A stretch of DNA of 64,000 nucleotides. Origin: Nitrospira sp. (GTDB lineage: Bacteria; Nitrospirota; Nitrospiria; Nitrospirales; Nitrospiraceae). The notes below the pieces were generated by a model. That model had not been told where the DNA came from. It saw only the letters and a program-made list of their open reading frames with translations, and made no database searches. Where the stretch lies: NCBI GenBank assembly GCA_016873515.1, contig VGXB01000002.1, forward strand, positions 31,986 to 95,985, given 5' to 3'. The translations under genes were made by a program, and so were the position numbers. Positions 56,253 through 64,000 of this stretch are shown here, piece by piece; positions within the stretch are counted from its first letter, which is position 1; each line of letters opens with the position of its first letter.

Positions 56253-56549
56253 TTAGGATGGCTTGGAGGACAGCGTGGACGACGCATAATTCGGAAGATG
56301 ATATTGAAAGGAATTCTCGCCCTGCTGTTTGGCCCGATATATGGCGATATCCGCGTGACGTAGGAGATCATCGATTTTGTGATCATCAAAAGGATAGATC
56401 ATAATTTCGATACTGACGCCGATTGACACACGTTGGCTCCTAAGAAAGAACGGCTCGATCGACGATTTAATGATTCTCTGCGCGACCGTGGTAATTTCAT
56501 CTTTGGGCACACATCGAGTTAAACGTCTTTCGCAAGACTCATTCAGCAC
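56253..56549 (-). pseudogene. Remnant of a GGDEF-domain gene lacking the GGDEF motif
   Basis: The translated piece reads LNESCERRLTRCVPKDEITTVAQRIIKSS..., SQRVSIGVSIEIMIYPFDDH and LLRHADIAIYRAKQQGENSFQY, which is the second half of a diguanylate cyclase (GGDEF) domain. The segment between DE and ITTVAQRII, where the GGDEF active site must be, is missing, so about 40 residues are deleted. It also lacks a start, as its 5' side runs into the 3' end of rsmA (overlap at 56539-56549). The gene is thus a fragment with no cyclase activity. Confidence 0.75.
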
Positions 56550-57354
56550 GCTGGCGAGGGAGGGTGACCCGTCGGCTCAATTCAACGAATTGGCCGACGG
56601 ATAGAGTTTCCGCGCGGATGGCAGGTGCAAGTGCAAGCGTCTGTAGTGCCCCTAGAACCAATTGCCCATCATAGCCCTCGTCCCTTAATGAATTCACGAG
56701 CGTCTTCCGCCGGTGCGCAAAAGCGGCCTTGACTAGTCGGGTAAACATCGGCTCTTCCTCCGGACTGAATTCCCGCGTCTGCTTCATCCGCAATACCACG
56801 ACGGCAGAATCGACCTCTGGTCGTGGCCGGAAACAATGGGCGGAGACCTTGAACGCCTTCGTAATCTCGGTGACGTATTGGGCCAGGACGGAGAGCACAC
56901 CGTAATCGCGGCTGCCGGGTTTGGCAATCAGGCGATCGGCCACTTCGTCTTGCAGCATCAAGACCAGCCGTGGGAATCGGTCGCGCTGATCAAGAAGGCG
57001 GAACAGCAACGGCGTCGAGATATAGTATGGCAGGTTAGCCACCACGATGGTTCCGATTGGAAGACTCTCCAACGAATGGGTCATGGCATTGCCGAGCACG
57101 AGCGACAGGTTCGGTGTGTTGGCATGCCGCTCCAAGAGATCGGCGTGGAGCCGTGGATCCAGTTCGATCGCCGTGACACAGGAGGAAACGTGGCAAAGAG
57201 CTTCCGTGAGGATGCCCCGTCCTGGTCCGATTTCCAATACGGGATCGCGTCCGTGCAACTTGGCGACTGCGAGGATCTTCCGAACGATATTGGGGTCGAT
57301 TAGGAAATTCTGACCGAGTCGCTTGATGGCTGTAGGCGACTCAGAGGGGCTCAC
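56539..57354 (-). CDS. rsmA: 16S rRNA dimethyladenosine transferase
   Basis: RsmA (KsgA) makes N6,N6-dimethyladenosine at A1518 and A1519 in 16S rRNA helix 45. The 271-residue protein has the SAM motifs LGQNFLIDPNIVRKI, VLEIGPGRGILTEAL and the NLPYYIST motif, and a C-terminal domain (ending VELSRRVTLPRQ). GTG 57354 shares a GTGA 4-base overlap with the stop of the upstream small gene. The longer frame to 57537 is not homologous. Confidence 0.95.
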   Translation of the reverse strand: MSPSESPTAIKRLGQNFLIDPNIVRKILAVAKLHGRDPVLEIGPGRGILTEALCHVSSCVTAIELDPRLHADLLERHANTPNLSLVLGNAMTHSLESLPIGTIVVANLPYYISTPLLFRLLDQRDRFPRLVLMLQDEVADRLIAKPGSRDYGVLSVLAQYVTEITKAFKVSAHCFRPRPEVDSAVVVLRMKQTREFSPEEEPMFTRLVKAAFAHRRKTLVNSLRDEGYDGQLVLGALQTLALAPAIRAETLSVGQFVELSRRVTLPRQRAE

Positions 57355-57659
57355 GGCGCGACGTGCGAAAGCTGTTTGGCCAGCGCCACCAGCGGTGCCC
57401 GGTAGCATTCGATCAAATCGGTAAATTCTTCGATCAAGTCGTTCGTAAAACACGGTCCTGGATGGACACCGGCAAATCCCTGCGCCTCCTGCAACCCGAC
57501 GGCGTATGTCAGAATGGCGACGGTATCGGCCCTCCAATTCTCGACTCGTTCCATTCCCGCGACCGTATTGAGATTTTTCATTGTCTGTTCAGCCAGCTTA
57601 TCAAGTTCCTCAATCTGCAACCGAACAGCGGCGAGTCCTTTGAGAGCATTCTGTGGCAT
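57351..57659 (-). CDS. Small helical protein of unknown function coupled to rsmA
   Basis: A 102-residue protein, mainly helical (LAAVRLQIEELDKLAEQTMKNL, VAILTYAVGLQEAQGF, LIEEFTDLIECYRAPLVALAKQL). No known family. It lies between pdxA (15 bases before) and rsmA, and its stop overlaps the rsmA GTG by 4 bases, so its translation is coupled to rsmA. Because of the coupling it may help rsmA expression or have a ribosome-related role. Confidence 0.75.
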   Translation of the reverse strand: MPQNALKGLAAVRLQIEELDKLAEQTMKNLNTVAGMERVENWRADTVAILTYAVGLQEAQGFAGVHPGPCFTNDLIEEFTDLIECYRAPLVALAKQLSHVAP

Positions 57660-57674
57660 GGTGATGCGGTCCGG

Positions 57675-58715
57675 TTAGCCTCTAGATGAGCGGTTGTTGG
57701 CGATTTGCGCAGCCAGTTTGACTGCTTCGAGCAAGCTGCCTGGGTCAGCGATGCCTTTCCCGACGATGTCGAAAGCGGTCCCATGATCCACCGACGTTCG
57801 AATGATCGGCAATCCCACGGTCACGTTCACACAGGTGCCGAAGGCCACGAGTTTCAGCGGAATCAAGCCCTGATCGTGATACATGGCGACAATGCCATCG
57901 TATTGCCCTTTGATGGCCTTCCCGAACAACGTATCGGCGGGCAACGGATCGCTGGCAAGAATGCCTTGCGCCTGGGTGGCGCGCGACGCCGGAAGAATCA
58001 CACGGGTTTCGTCATCACCGAACAGCCCATGTTCGCCGGCATGAGGATTGAGTGCCGCAACGCCGATCTTCGGCTTCTTGATGCCGAAGTGCGTTGTGAG
58101 CGCCATCTGTGCCAGTCTGATGCTCTTTTCGATTTTCGCTTGAGTCAGGTGGGCGGGGAGGTCTTTGATCGCTACATGTGTGGTGACAAACATAATGCGT
58201 AGAGGGCCGCCCACGATCATCATGCCGGATTCGTTGGCCTGCGTCAGGTCCGCCAGCAACTCTGTGTGGCCAGGATAACGACACCCGCCCATATTGATGG
58301 CTTCTTTGTTGATCGGTGCAGTCACAATACCGTCAATGCATCCGATCCTGGCGAGCTCCACGCCTTTCTTGATAAAGGCGACCGAAGCGGCGCCAGTTTC
58401 TGCCGCTGCTACTCCCGGCGTGAATCGTGTCAGTGGGGTGTCCAGGGGGTCAAGCACGGCGATTGTGTCACTTCGTCGAGGGAGTGATTCATGACCGTCC
58501 ACGCGAAAAGCTTTGAGGTTCAGCCTCAGCGTCTTGATGGTCCGCTCCATGACAGGAAGAGACCCGATTACAATCGGATAACAGATGCGTCGTAGGGCTT
58601 GTCCCGCCACTACCTTCGCAATGACTTCCGGCCCGATCCCAGCCGGGTCACCCATGGTGAGACCGAGGAGCGGGAGTTTCGTGGACGAAGTTTTTCTGGA
58701 TGTGCCCTTGACCAT
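57675..58715 (-). CDS. pdxA: 4-hydroxythreonine-4-phosphate dehydrogenase
   Basis: PdxA oxidises 4-phosphohydroxy-L-threonine to 3-hydroxy-1-aminoacetone phosphate, the step just before PdxJ. The 346-residue protein has GLTMGDPAGIGPEV, IVTAPINKEAINMGG, YPGHTELLADL, NPHAGEHGLFGDDE and MYHDQGLIPLK, with metal-binding histidines in the expected order. The B6 pathway is thereby represented twice in this window. ATG 58715, on the minus strand. Confidence 0.96.
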   Translation of the reverse strand: MVKGTSRKTSSTKLPLLGLTMGDPAGIGPEVIAKVVAGQALRRICYPIVIGSLPVMERTIKTLRLNLKAFRVDGHESLPRRSDTIAVLDPLDTPLTRFTPGVAAAETGAASVAFIKKGVELARIGCIDGIVTAPINKEAINMGGCRYPGHTELLADLTQANESGMMIVGGPLRIMFVTTHVAIKDLPAHLTQAKIEKSIRLAQMALTTHFGIKKPKIGVAALNPHAGEHGLFGDDETRVILPASRATQAQGILASDPLPADTLFGKAIKGQYDGIVAMYHDQGLIPLKLVAFGTCVNVTVGLPIIRTSVDHGTAFDIVGKGIADPGSLLEAVKLAAQIANNRSSRG

Positions 58716-58724
58716 GCGGTGCCC

Positions 58725-59741
58725 TCACTGTCTCAAAAACAGATAGAGCGTGTAACCTATATAAAGTAGTGCCCCGCTGCTCAGCAACCAGGCCCGCCAG
58801 GAGCCACTGATGAGCAATTGCAACAGATAGAACATCGTCGCTTGGACAGCCAACACCATAGTCACACTGGCAGCCGATGTGATCGCCCAGTCTGTTCCAA
58901 GCAATCCCACGGAGACAGGAACGGTCCCTTGGAATACCATTGCTCCGGTGACATTGCCGACGGCAAGGCGATCTTTCTTGCGATAGAGCCAGAGGAAACT
59001 GTTAGACATTTCTGGTAGCTCGGTCGCGAGCGGTGCAATAAGCAGCGCGAGTAGCAGTGGAGACACGTCAAATGTTCCCGCCAGCGCTTCTGCGGCGTTG
59101 ACGAACATGTGCGCACCTAAGATCAGTCCCGCCAGGCCGATGAAGCCTTGGAGACCAATCATGAAACGGGAGGGTATGGTCGCAGATTTGGCAAAGATCA
59201 ACGGGTCCAATTGACTGCTCGCTTCTTCGGCATCGGGCGTGCTCAGTTTCATCTTCATGTAGTAGGCGTACATGCCGATCAAGGCGACCGCCACAATGAT
59301 GTGTACGAGCCGGGATGGAATATAAATGCAGGCCAGCGCGGTCACGTAACCGATCACAAAAAACACCAGATCGGTTACCACTTCACCGTACTTGAGATGA
59401 AGCCGCACCGTGCGTTTCCCCGCCCACGCATAGAGCAGCAACAGCATCGCGAGAATCGGCAGCACCAATGTGCTCAGCATGAATGGCGCACCAAGAATCG
59501 CCCCCAACCCTACTTCTTTTTCTTCCTGCCCTTCGCCGAAGAAAATAGCGATAATCGGAATGGAGGTTTCCGGCAAGGTCGTGCCGATCGCGGCAAGCAC
59601 GCTGCCTACGGCTCCTTCAGAAATGCCCAGCCGTTTTCCCAGCCACTCGATCGCGTTGGTAAAGAGCGCGCAGGCTCCCAACGTCACGGCGACCGACGCG
59701 ACAAACAGAAGTGTGTAGGTCAAAACGGTCACGAGCTGCAC
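58725..59741 (-). CDS. Sodium/calcium exchanger family protein (CaCA)
   Basis: A 338-residue membrane antiporter of the Ca2+:cation antiporter superfamily. The two conserved alpha repeats are visible: VGSVLAAIGTTLPETSIPIIAIFFG with the acidic residue of PET, and LLLALLIAPLATELPEMSNSFLW with LATELPEMSN. It probably exchanges calcium for sodium or protons. GTG 59741; the ribosome site is weak. Confidence 0.9.
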   Translation of the reverse strand: MQLVTVLTYTLLFVASVAVTLGACALFTNAIEWLGKRLGISEGAVGSVLAAIGTTLPETSIPIIAIFFGEGQEEKEVGLGAILGAPFMLSTLVLPILAMLLLLYAWAGKRTVRLHLKYGEVVTDLVFFVIGYVTALACIYIPSRLVHIIVAVALIGMYAYYMKMKLSTPDAEEASSQLDPLIFAKSATIPSRFMIGLQGFIGLAGLILGAHMFVNAAEALAGTFDVSPLLLALLIAPLATELPEMSNSFLWLYRKKDRLAVGNVTGAMVFQGTVPVSVGLLGTDWAITSAASVTMVLAVQATMFYLLQLLISGSWRAWLLSSGALLYIGYTLYLFLRQ

Positions 59742-59793
59742 CGTGAAGTAGAAAGTATCAAGGAGAAAATTAGCGGTGAGACTGCACGATCGG

Positions 59794-60987
59794 TCATGTT
59801 TTCCCCGAACGGAGGCGATGATAGCTGTGAACGGCTGCTTCCATCACATCTTTAAGGGAGCGGCCAGTGTTATCGGCAATGGTCTTGCAGTCGGCATATT
59901 CCGGCGCGGCCTTTTCTCTCCCCGCGCCTAGAGTGGCCACCTTCATACGAATTGTCCCGCCTGGCACTTTGACGAAGACGAAGCGCCGCGGGAGGATCCG
60001 GCGGACCACCTCTTGAACACGCACACCCAGGGTGGTGGTTTCCTGGAATACGACGTTCAATACGGCATCGATGTGATGGCGCGCGGCAAGACAGCTCAGC
60101 GCGACACCGGGCCGACTGCGTTTCATAATGATGGGAATCAGCGCGACGTCCACGGCGCCGGCGGCAAACAGACGGTCCATCACATGCTCATAGGTTTGCG
60201 GGTTGAGATCGTCGAGATTGGTTTCGATGTGTACCACCTGGTCGATCGCGTGCGCAGTCGGTTCGGGTTCATTCGAGAGGAACACGCGCAAGACATTCGG
60301 CCAATCTTCCGGGTCTTGATCGCCGGCTCCGTAACCAACCATGGTCGGAGTCAGGACGGACGCGGAGGCAAAATCCGACGTCAAGGTTCTCAGTAGGGCC
60401 ACTCCTGTCGGCGTTGCCAACTCACATCGGGGCCCAGCGGAGTATATCGGAATGCCTTTGGCCAGTGCGGCGACTGCCGGGCCCGGAACTGGCAGCAGTC
60501 CGTGGGCAGTCTGAATCATGCCGGTCCCCACATTGACGGCCGATGCCGTTATTCGTGTGACCTGTAAGAGATGGCAGCCGAGAATGCTGCCGACCACATC
60601 GATGAACGAATCGATCACACCCACTTCATGAAAATGGACATCCTGCGTCGCCACTCGATGGGCCAGGCCTTCTGCTTCGGCCAGCCGCTCGAACACGGCG
60701 CGGCTTTGTTGTTTCACCGGATCGGGCAGGGTGCTGGCGGACAGGATCCGTCGAATGCGGGATAAGGTGAGCGGACGGTCAAACCCTCGCTTGATGACGA
60801 CGTCTACCTTCGTGGCATGGAACGTGCCGCGATGCACATCGCGCTTGCGTAGACGGTATCCCTTCAGCTTCAGGCTCGTGAGCCCGCTGATCAACTGCGG
60901 CCACGACAAGCCGGCGCTGACGAGCGCGCCCAGGATCATGTCTCCGCTAATGCCTGAAAAACAGTCGAAATGCAGATGCCGTGCCAC
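59794..60987 (-). CDS. larC: Nickel-pincer cofactor nickel insertion protein LarC
   Basis: LarC is the nickel chelatase that inserts Ni into the pyridinium-3,5-bisthiocarboxylic acid mononucleotide to complete the cofactor of lactate racemase and related enzymes. The 397-residue protein has HFDCFSGISGDMILGALVSAGL at the N-terminus, DVHFHEVGVIDSFIDVVGS and a long C-terminal domain with KRSRPGVALSCLA. GTG 60987 is preceded by GAGGGACGAA; a frame running to a TTG at 61011 is less likely. LarB is also in the window (61769), but larE and larA are not seen. Confidence 0.93.
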   Translation of the reverse strand: MARHLHFDCFSGISGDMILGALVSAGLSWPQLISGLTSLKLKGYRLRKRDVHRGTFHATKVDVVIKRGFDRPLTLSRIRRILSASTLPDPVKQQSRAVFERLAEAEGLAHRVATQDVHFHEVGVIDSFIDVVGSILGCHLLQVTRITASAVNVGTGMIQTAHGLLPVPGPAVAALAKGIPIYSAGPRCELATPTGVALLRTLTSDFASASVLTPTMVGYGAGDQDPEDWPNVLRVFLSNEPEPTAHAIDQVVHIETNLDDLNPQTYEHVMDRLFAAGAVDVALIPIIMKRSRPGVALSCLAARHHIDAVLNVVFQETTTLGVRVQEVVRRILPRRFVFVKVPGGTIRMKVATLGAGREKAAPEYADCKTIADNTGRSLKDVMEAAVHSYHRLRSGKT

Positions 60988-61153
60988 TTCGTCCCTCAAC
61001 TTACCGAGCAACAGGCGCTCATCTTACAGAAGCAGTAGATCAACGGCAAATCGCTGGCAATGGCTCATTGACAGCCGATAATGGCTATGCTATCCACCCA
61101 TCCTAAATGTACGTGAACGGGAGCCCAACACTCGTCACAGTCGCACCTCGGAT

Positions 61154-61705
61154 ATGTGCATGACGATGTTGGCGTCAGGTGTGGCACGACTGCAGCCAGT
61201 TTTGCAAAAAACAGTCCTCTGGGCAGGCCTTCTCGGCCTGTGTTTTTTGATCCTGTTTCCCATCGATGGTGTGGCCAAGGAGAATCCGTCCAGATCTCCC
61301 CGTCCAGAACCGGAACTGAAGATTGTCCAATTGAACATTGCGCCGATGCCGTATACAGTGGGCAACGGTCCGCTTCAATTTGATGTCACCGTTCAGCTTC
61401 CGAAAGAAATGAAAAACGCCACACTGTTAGAAGTGACGGCGCTCATCAGTTCGTCCTCGAAGGCGTCCCTTCGCTTTCTCACACATCGCCAGTCTGTGGA
61501 GGACTATCCGGCAGTTACAGGCAAACACGAGCAATCTAAGGTATCCATTACGCTATTATGGGATGGGCAAGACCATCGCAATCAACAGGCCAGCGTCGGG
61601 ATCTATTCGTATGAGATTCGAATCAAGCTACTAACGAACGGGGACAGCGGTCCTCGCACGATGATGGTGGCGTGGCCGAAACGGGGGACCGTGAAGCTAA
61701 CATAG
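61154..61705 (+). CDS. Membrane-anchored or exported protein of unknown function
   Basis: A 183-residue protein with an N-terminal hydrophobic segment (TVLWAGLLGLCFLILFPI, near residues 20-40), then a hydrophilic domain: IVQLNIAPMPYTVGNGPLQFDVTVQLP, LLEVTALISSSSKASLRF and SVGIYSYEIRIKLLTNG, the composition of a beta-sandwich. I recognise no family. It is on the plus strand between the minus-strand larC and larB genes, with no link evident except position. Confidence 0.65.
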   Translation: MCMTMLASGVARLQPVLQKTVLWAGLLGLCFLILFPIDGVAKENPSRSPRPEPELKIVQLNIAPMPYTVGNGPLQFDVTVQLPKEMKNATLLEVTALISSSSKASLRFLTHRQSVEDYPAVTGKHEQSKVSITLLWDGQDHRNQQASVGIYSYEIRIKLLTNGDSGPRTMMVAWPKRGTVKLT

Positions 61706-61768
61706 CAGGTAGGGATCAGTGTTCAGCACCCAACTTGGGTTTTAATTTGTGTTTGACGCGGCTGCTGT

Positions 61769-62536
61769 CTAGATGCCGGTGGCTGTGTGCGCTCCCAGTA
61801 TATTGATCCGGTGGGCCAGGCACCCGGCCCCGAATCCGTTGTCGATATTCATCACACCGACGCCGGCGGCGCAAGAATTCAGCATCGTCAGCAACGCAGA
61901 CAGCCCGCCAAAGCTGGCGCCGTATCCGCAGCTGGTTGGAACCGCAATGATCGGGCACTGCACTAAACCTCCGACGACGCTCGGCAACGCGCCGTCCATG
62001 CCCGCGACGACGATGATGACCCTGGCATTGAAGAGCCGTTCTTTTCTTCCCAGCAGCCGGTGAAGGCCTGCGACGCCGACGTCGTAAAGGCGCTCGACAC
62101 GGCTGCCCATGACTTCCGCCGTGACACAGGCCTCTTCGGCCACCGACATATCCGCCGTCCCTGCTGACACGACAAGCATATGGCCCAGCGGTGTCTGTGA
62201 GGGAGGGGGCATGGCGACGATGCGCGCATCCGAATAATAGCGGAGCCGCCGATCCAGCTTGCAGATCGCGCGTGCCATCGCCGGTTCTGCGCGGGTCGCA
62301 AGAAAGGGGCCACGTTTTTTTATGAGCGATCGCGTAATGGCGACAACCTGCGATAGAGTTTTCCCCTCACAGAAGACGACTTCTGGAAATCCCTGGCGCA
62401 AAGACCGGTGATGATCGAGCGAGGCGAAGCCGAGGTCCTCAAAGGGTAAGGAGCGTAACCGTTCACGCGCCTGGGTCATAGTGACACGTCCATCACGGAC
62501 ACGAGTCAGCAACTGTTCGAGCTGTTCTGGATTCAT
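61769..62536 (-). CDS. larB: Nickel-pincer cofactor biosynthesis protein LarB
   Basis: LarB carboxylates nicotinic acid adenine dinucleotide and hydrolyses it in the first step of nickel-pincer synthesis; it is related to PurE. The 255-residue protein has VVSAGTADMSVAEEACVTAEVMG, DVGVAGLHRLLGR, IIVVAGMDGALPSVVGGLV and a PurE-type IAVPTSCGYGASFGG. AAAGGGGTAGGT before ATG 62536 is a strong ribosome site. The start is 2 bases after the gpsA stop. Confidence 0.93.
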   Translation of the reverse strand: MNPEQLEQLLTRVRDGRVTMTQARERLRSLPFEDLGFASLDHHRSLRQGFPEVVFCEGKTLSQVVAITRSLIKKRGPFLATRAEPAMARAICKLDRRLRYYSDARIVAMPPPSQTPLGHMLVVSAGTADMSVAEEACVTAEVMGSRVERLYDVGVAGLHRLLGRKERLFNARVIIVVAGMDGALPSVVGGLVQCPIIAVPTSCGYGASFGGLSALLTMLNSCAAGVGVMNIDNGFGAGCLAHRINILGAHTATGI

Positions 62537-62538
62537 AC

Positions 62539-63552
62539 CTACCCCTTTTCCGGTTTTGCGGCGCGCCCCATCAAATCGCTGACGGCTTTCCGGCACGATT
62601 TGTGTTCAAACAGGACGGCATTGATCTCTTGAGTAATGGGCATGTCCACACCATATTGCCGTGCGAGCCCTAGTGCTGCAGGGGCCGTCCGTACACCTTC
62701 GGCAACTGCTTGCATACCACCCACGATGGTCTCTAACGCTTCTCCTTTGCCAAGACGAACACCAACCGAATGGTTCCGGCTGAGAGTGCCCGTGCATGTT
62801 AGCATCAAGTCACCGACACCGGAGAGTCCGTAAAACGTCTGGGGGTTTGCTCCCATCGCGGTGCCTAATCGAACGATTTCCGTCAACCCACGTGTGATCA
62901 GGGCTGCCCGCGCATTGAGTCCGAGCTCCAAGCCGTCAACCACGCCGGCTGCCAGCGCCATGACGTTTTTCAACGCGCCTCCCAACTGGACGCCAACTAG
63001 GTCTGTGTCAGTGTACACGCGAAATACCGGTGACATGAATGTCTGCTGAAATTGCTGCACCAGTTGCTTGTCCGGACCAGCTAGACAGACTGCAGTCGGA
63101 AGGCCGGCACTCAATTCGGTGGCGAAACTCGGTCCGGAGAGGGCCATGAGCCAGTTGTGCATCGATGCCGGCAGGACGTCTTCCATCACCTGAGTCATGA
63201 GCTTGGCTGTGCCTTCCTCAATCCCTTTGGTTGCACTGATCAGGGGAACTGGTTTCGAAAGGCAGCAGGCCAGATTCTGGAGGACCGGTCTGGTGACATG
63301 TGAGGGAACTACGAAGAGGATGCCGTCGCAGGCGCTGATTGCTTTAGCAAGGGACGAGGTGGCTTTAAGGCTTGTAGGGAGGTCGATACCTTTGAGAAAC
63401 ATTGGATTCTGGTGAACAGTGTTGATGGCATCGACCACGTCTTGTTCATACGCCCAGAGACAGATCTCTAGCCCTTTCTCAGCCAGATGTTTGGCTAGCG
63501 CCGTACCCCAGGCTCCCGCACCGATGATGCTCAGTTTCTTGACGGTCTGCAT
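62539..63552 (-). CDS. gpsA: Glycerol-3-phosphate dehydrogenase [NAD(P)+]
   Basis: Reduces dihydroxyacetone phosphate to sn-glycerol 3-phosphate for phospholipid synthesis. The 337-residue protein has the Rossmann fold SIIGAGAWGTALAKHLAE, ISATKGIEEGT, ALSGPSFATEL, GALKNVMALAAGVVDGL, LGLNARAALITRGLTEI and GLSGVGDLMLTCTG. ATG 63552 gives the typical length; the frame runs 14 codons further upstream. It forms an operon with larB. Confidence 0.96.
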   Translation of the reverse strand: MQTVKKLSIIGAGAWGTALAKHLAEKGLEICLWAYEQDVVDAINTVHQNPMFLKGIDLPTSLKATSSLAKAISACDGILFVVPSHVTRPVLQNLACCLSKPVPLISATKGIEEGTAKLMTQVMEDVLPASMHNWLMALSGPSFATELSAGLPTAVCLAGPDKQLVQQFQQTFMSPVFRVYTDTDLVGVQLGGALKNVMALAAGVVDGLELGLNARAALITRGLTEIVRLGTAMGANPQTFYGLSGVGDLMLTCTGTLSRNHSVGVRLGKGEALETIVGGMQAVAEGVRTAPAALGLARQYGVDMPITQEINAVLFEHKSCRKAVSDLMGRAAKPEKG

Positions 63553-63798
63553 GGTGGGACCTAGGAGAGTCGAGATGTGCCGATTATTGACCAAGCGGAT
63601 TATAGGAAGCCCCCCATTCTCCTGTCAACGAAAGGAACGGGCAGCACCGCATCTGTCACGCATGGTAGTACGATACTTGGATGCCTCGGCAGTTCTGCAA
63701 ATGGCACATGGCTTGCTCTGCACTTCACGGGATTTGAGAAATGGCTTTGTCAAAATAGCCACAAGGTTTAGCATCGCAATACGGGCTGAAGATTGTGA

Positions 63799-64000
63799 AT
63801 GAATCAAATACAAAGAGCCGTCCAGTCTCTCGCATTTTCTGCGATCGTACTGCAATTAGCGGCGACCACGCAGGTTTCCACGACCTATGCTGAGATCTAC
63901 ATCGTTGGACAATTTGGTGTGACGCTGCCTTCAGTATTGGGGAACGGCCTTGGCGAGGGGGACCTGACTGGTCAGTTTATTATCCCTGGATCGAAGGTTT
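63799..64000 (+). CDS. Start of an exported, Omp-like protein, cut by the window end
   Basis: From ATG 63799 the frame is open to the window end (67 codons). It begins with a signal peptide (AVQSLAFSAIVLQLAATTQVSTTYA, likely cleaved before EIYIVG) and then YIVGQFGVTLPSVLGNGLGEGD, a beginning seen in outer-membrane beta-barrel proteins that open with a Y/F-rich strand. The family cannot be set from so short a piece. GAAGATTGTGA gives at best a weak ribosome site. Confidence 0.6.
   Translation, partial: MNQIQRAVQSLAFSAIVLQLAATTQVSTTYAEIYIVGQFGVTLPSVLGNGLGEGDLTGQFIIPGSKV

Overview
The window is a dense, gene-rich stretch of a bacterial chromosome. Cell-envelope genes (an Omp-like export at the right edge, an rlpA remnant, LapA-like and LAB_N proteins, an ArnT-like transferase) point to a Gram-negative with an outer membrane. 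Gene content and order look to me like a Nitrospira-type bacterium (phylum Nitrospirota); this is inference from general resemblance, not from a search. GTG and TTG starts are frequent and many neighbours overlap by 4-8 bases. I see no insertion sequence, prophage, CRISPR array or rRNA operon. One tRNA, Pro(GGG), is present.

Layout. 1-7660: translation and RNA-processing operon infB, a broken ylxP, rbfA, truB, rpsO, pnp, then an M16 peptidase. 7661-9300: two exported proteins of unknown function ending in a strong terminator. 9335-15242 (minus): pdxJ, nnrD, tsaE, lapA-like, mutS, tightly packed. 15429-23320: amino-acid operon with a good sigma70 promoter (aminotransferase, hom, thrC, an aPGAM-family protein, lysC), then cimA. 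23352-28342: ihfA-like, merR, tRNA-Pro, surE, dedA, cysS, rlmB, luxR-type HTH. 28684-31967: an Ig-like remnant, phoH-ybeY-ftsY, a receiver-domain remnant. 32013-41217: envelope and lipid-linked sugar genes, broken rlpA and pyrophosphatase genes, a methyltransferase, a HEAT-repeat protein. 41303-46517: F1 part of the ATP synthase (atpHAGDC), without F0 genes. 46676-49973: rluD and small or decayed genes. 49988-52599 (minus): znuABC metal importer. 52782-57659: anmK, DUF2726, TPR protein, a zinc-ribbon/beta-helix pair, a GGDEF remnant, rsmA. 57675-64000: pdxA, a Na/Ca exchanger, larC, larB, gpsA and the start of an exported protein.

How genes work together: pdxJ and pdxA are two steps of the DXP-dependent pyridoxal phosphate route. 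lysC, hom and thrC, with the aPGAM-like protein as a possible homoserine kinase, would give threonine, and cimA starts threonine-independent isoleucine synthesis. larB and larC make the nickel-pincer cofactor. phoH-ybeY, rbfA, truB, rlmB, rluD and rsmA serve RNA and ribosome maturation.

Most unusual points: seven recognisable pseudogenes in 64 kb, several with only a few lesions; an aPGAM homologue in the threonine operon that has lost two metal ligands; families of short imperfect repeats that lie between genes and also run in frame through two coding regions; and a hairpin with a seven-T run lodged between the Shine-Dalgarno sequence and the start codon of surE.
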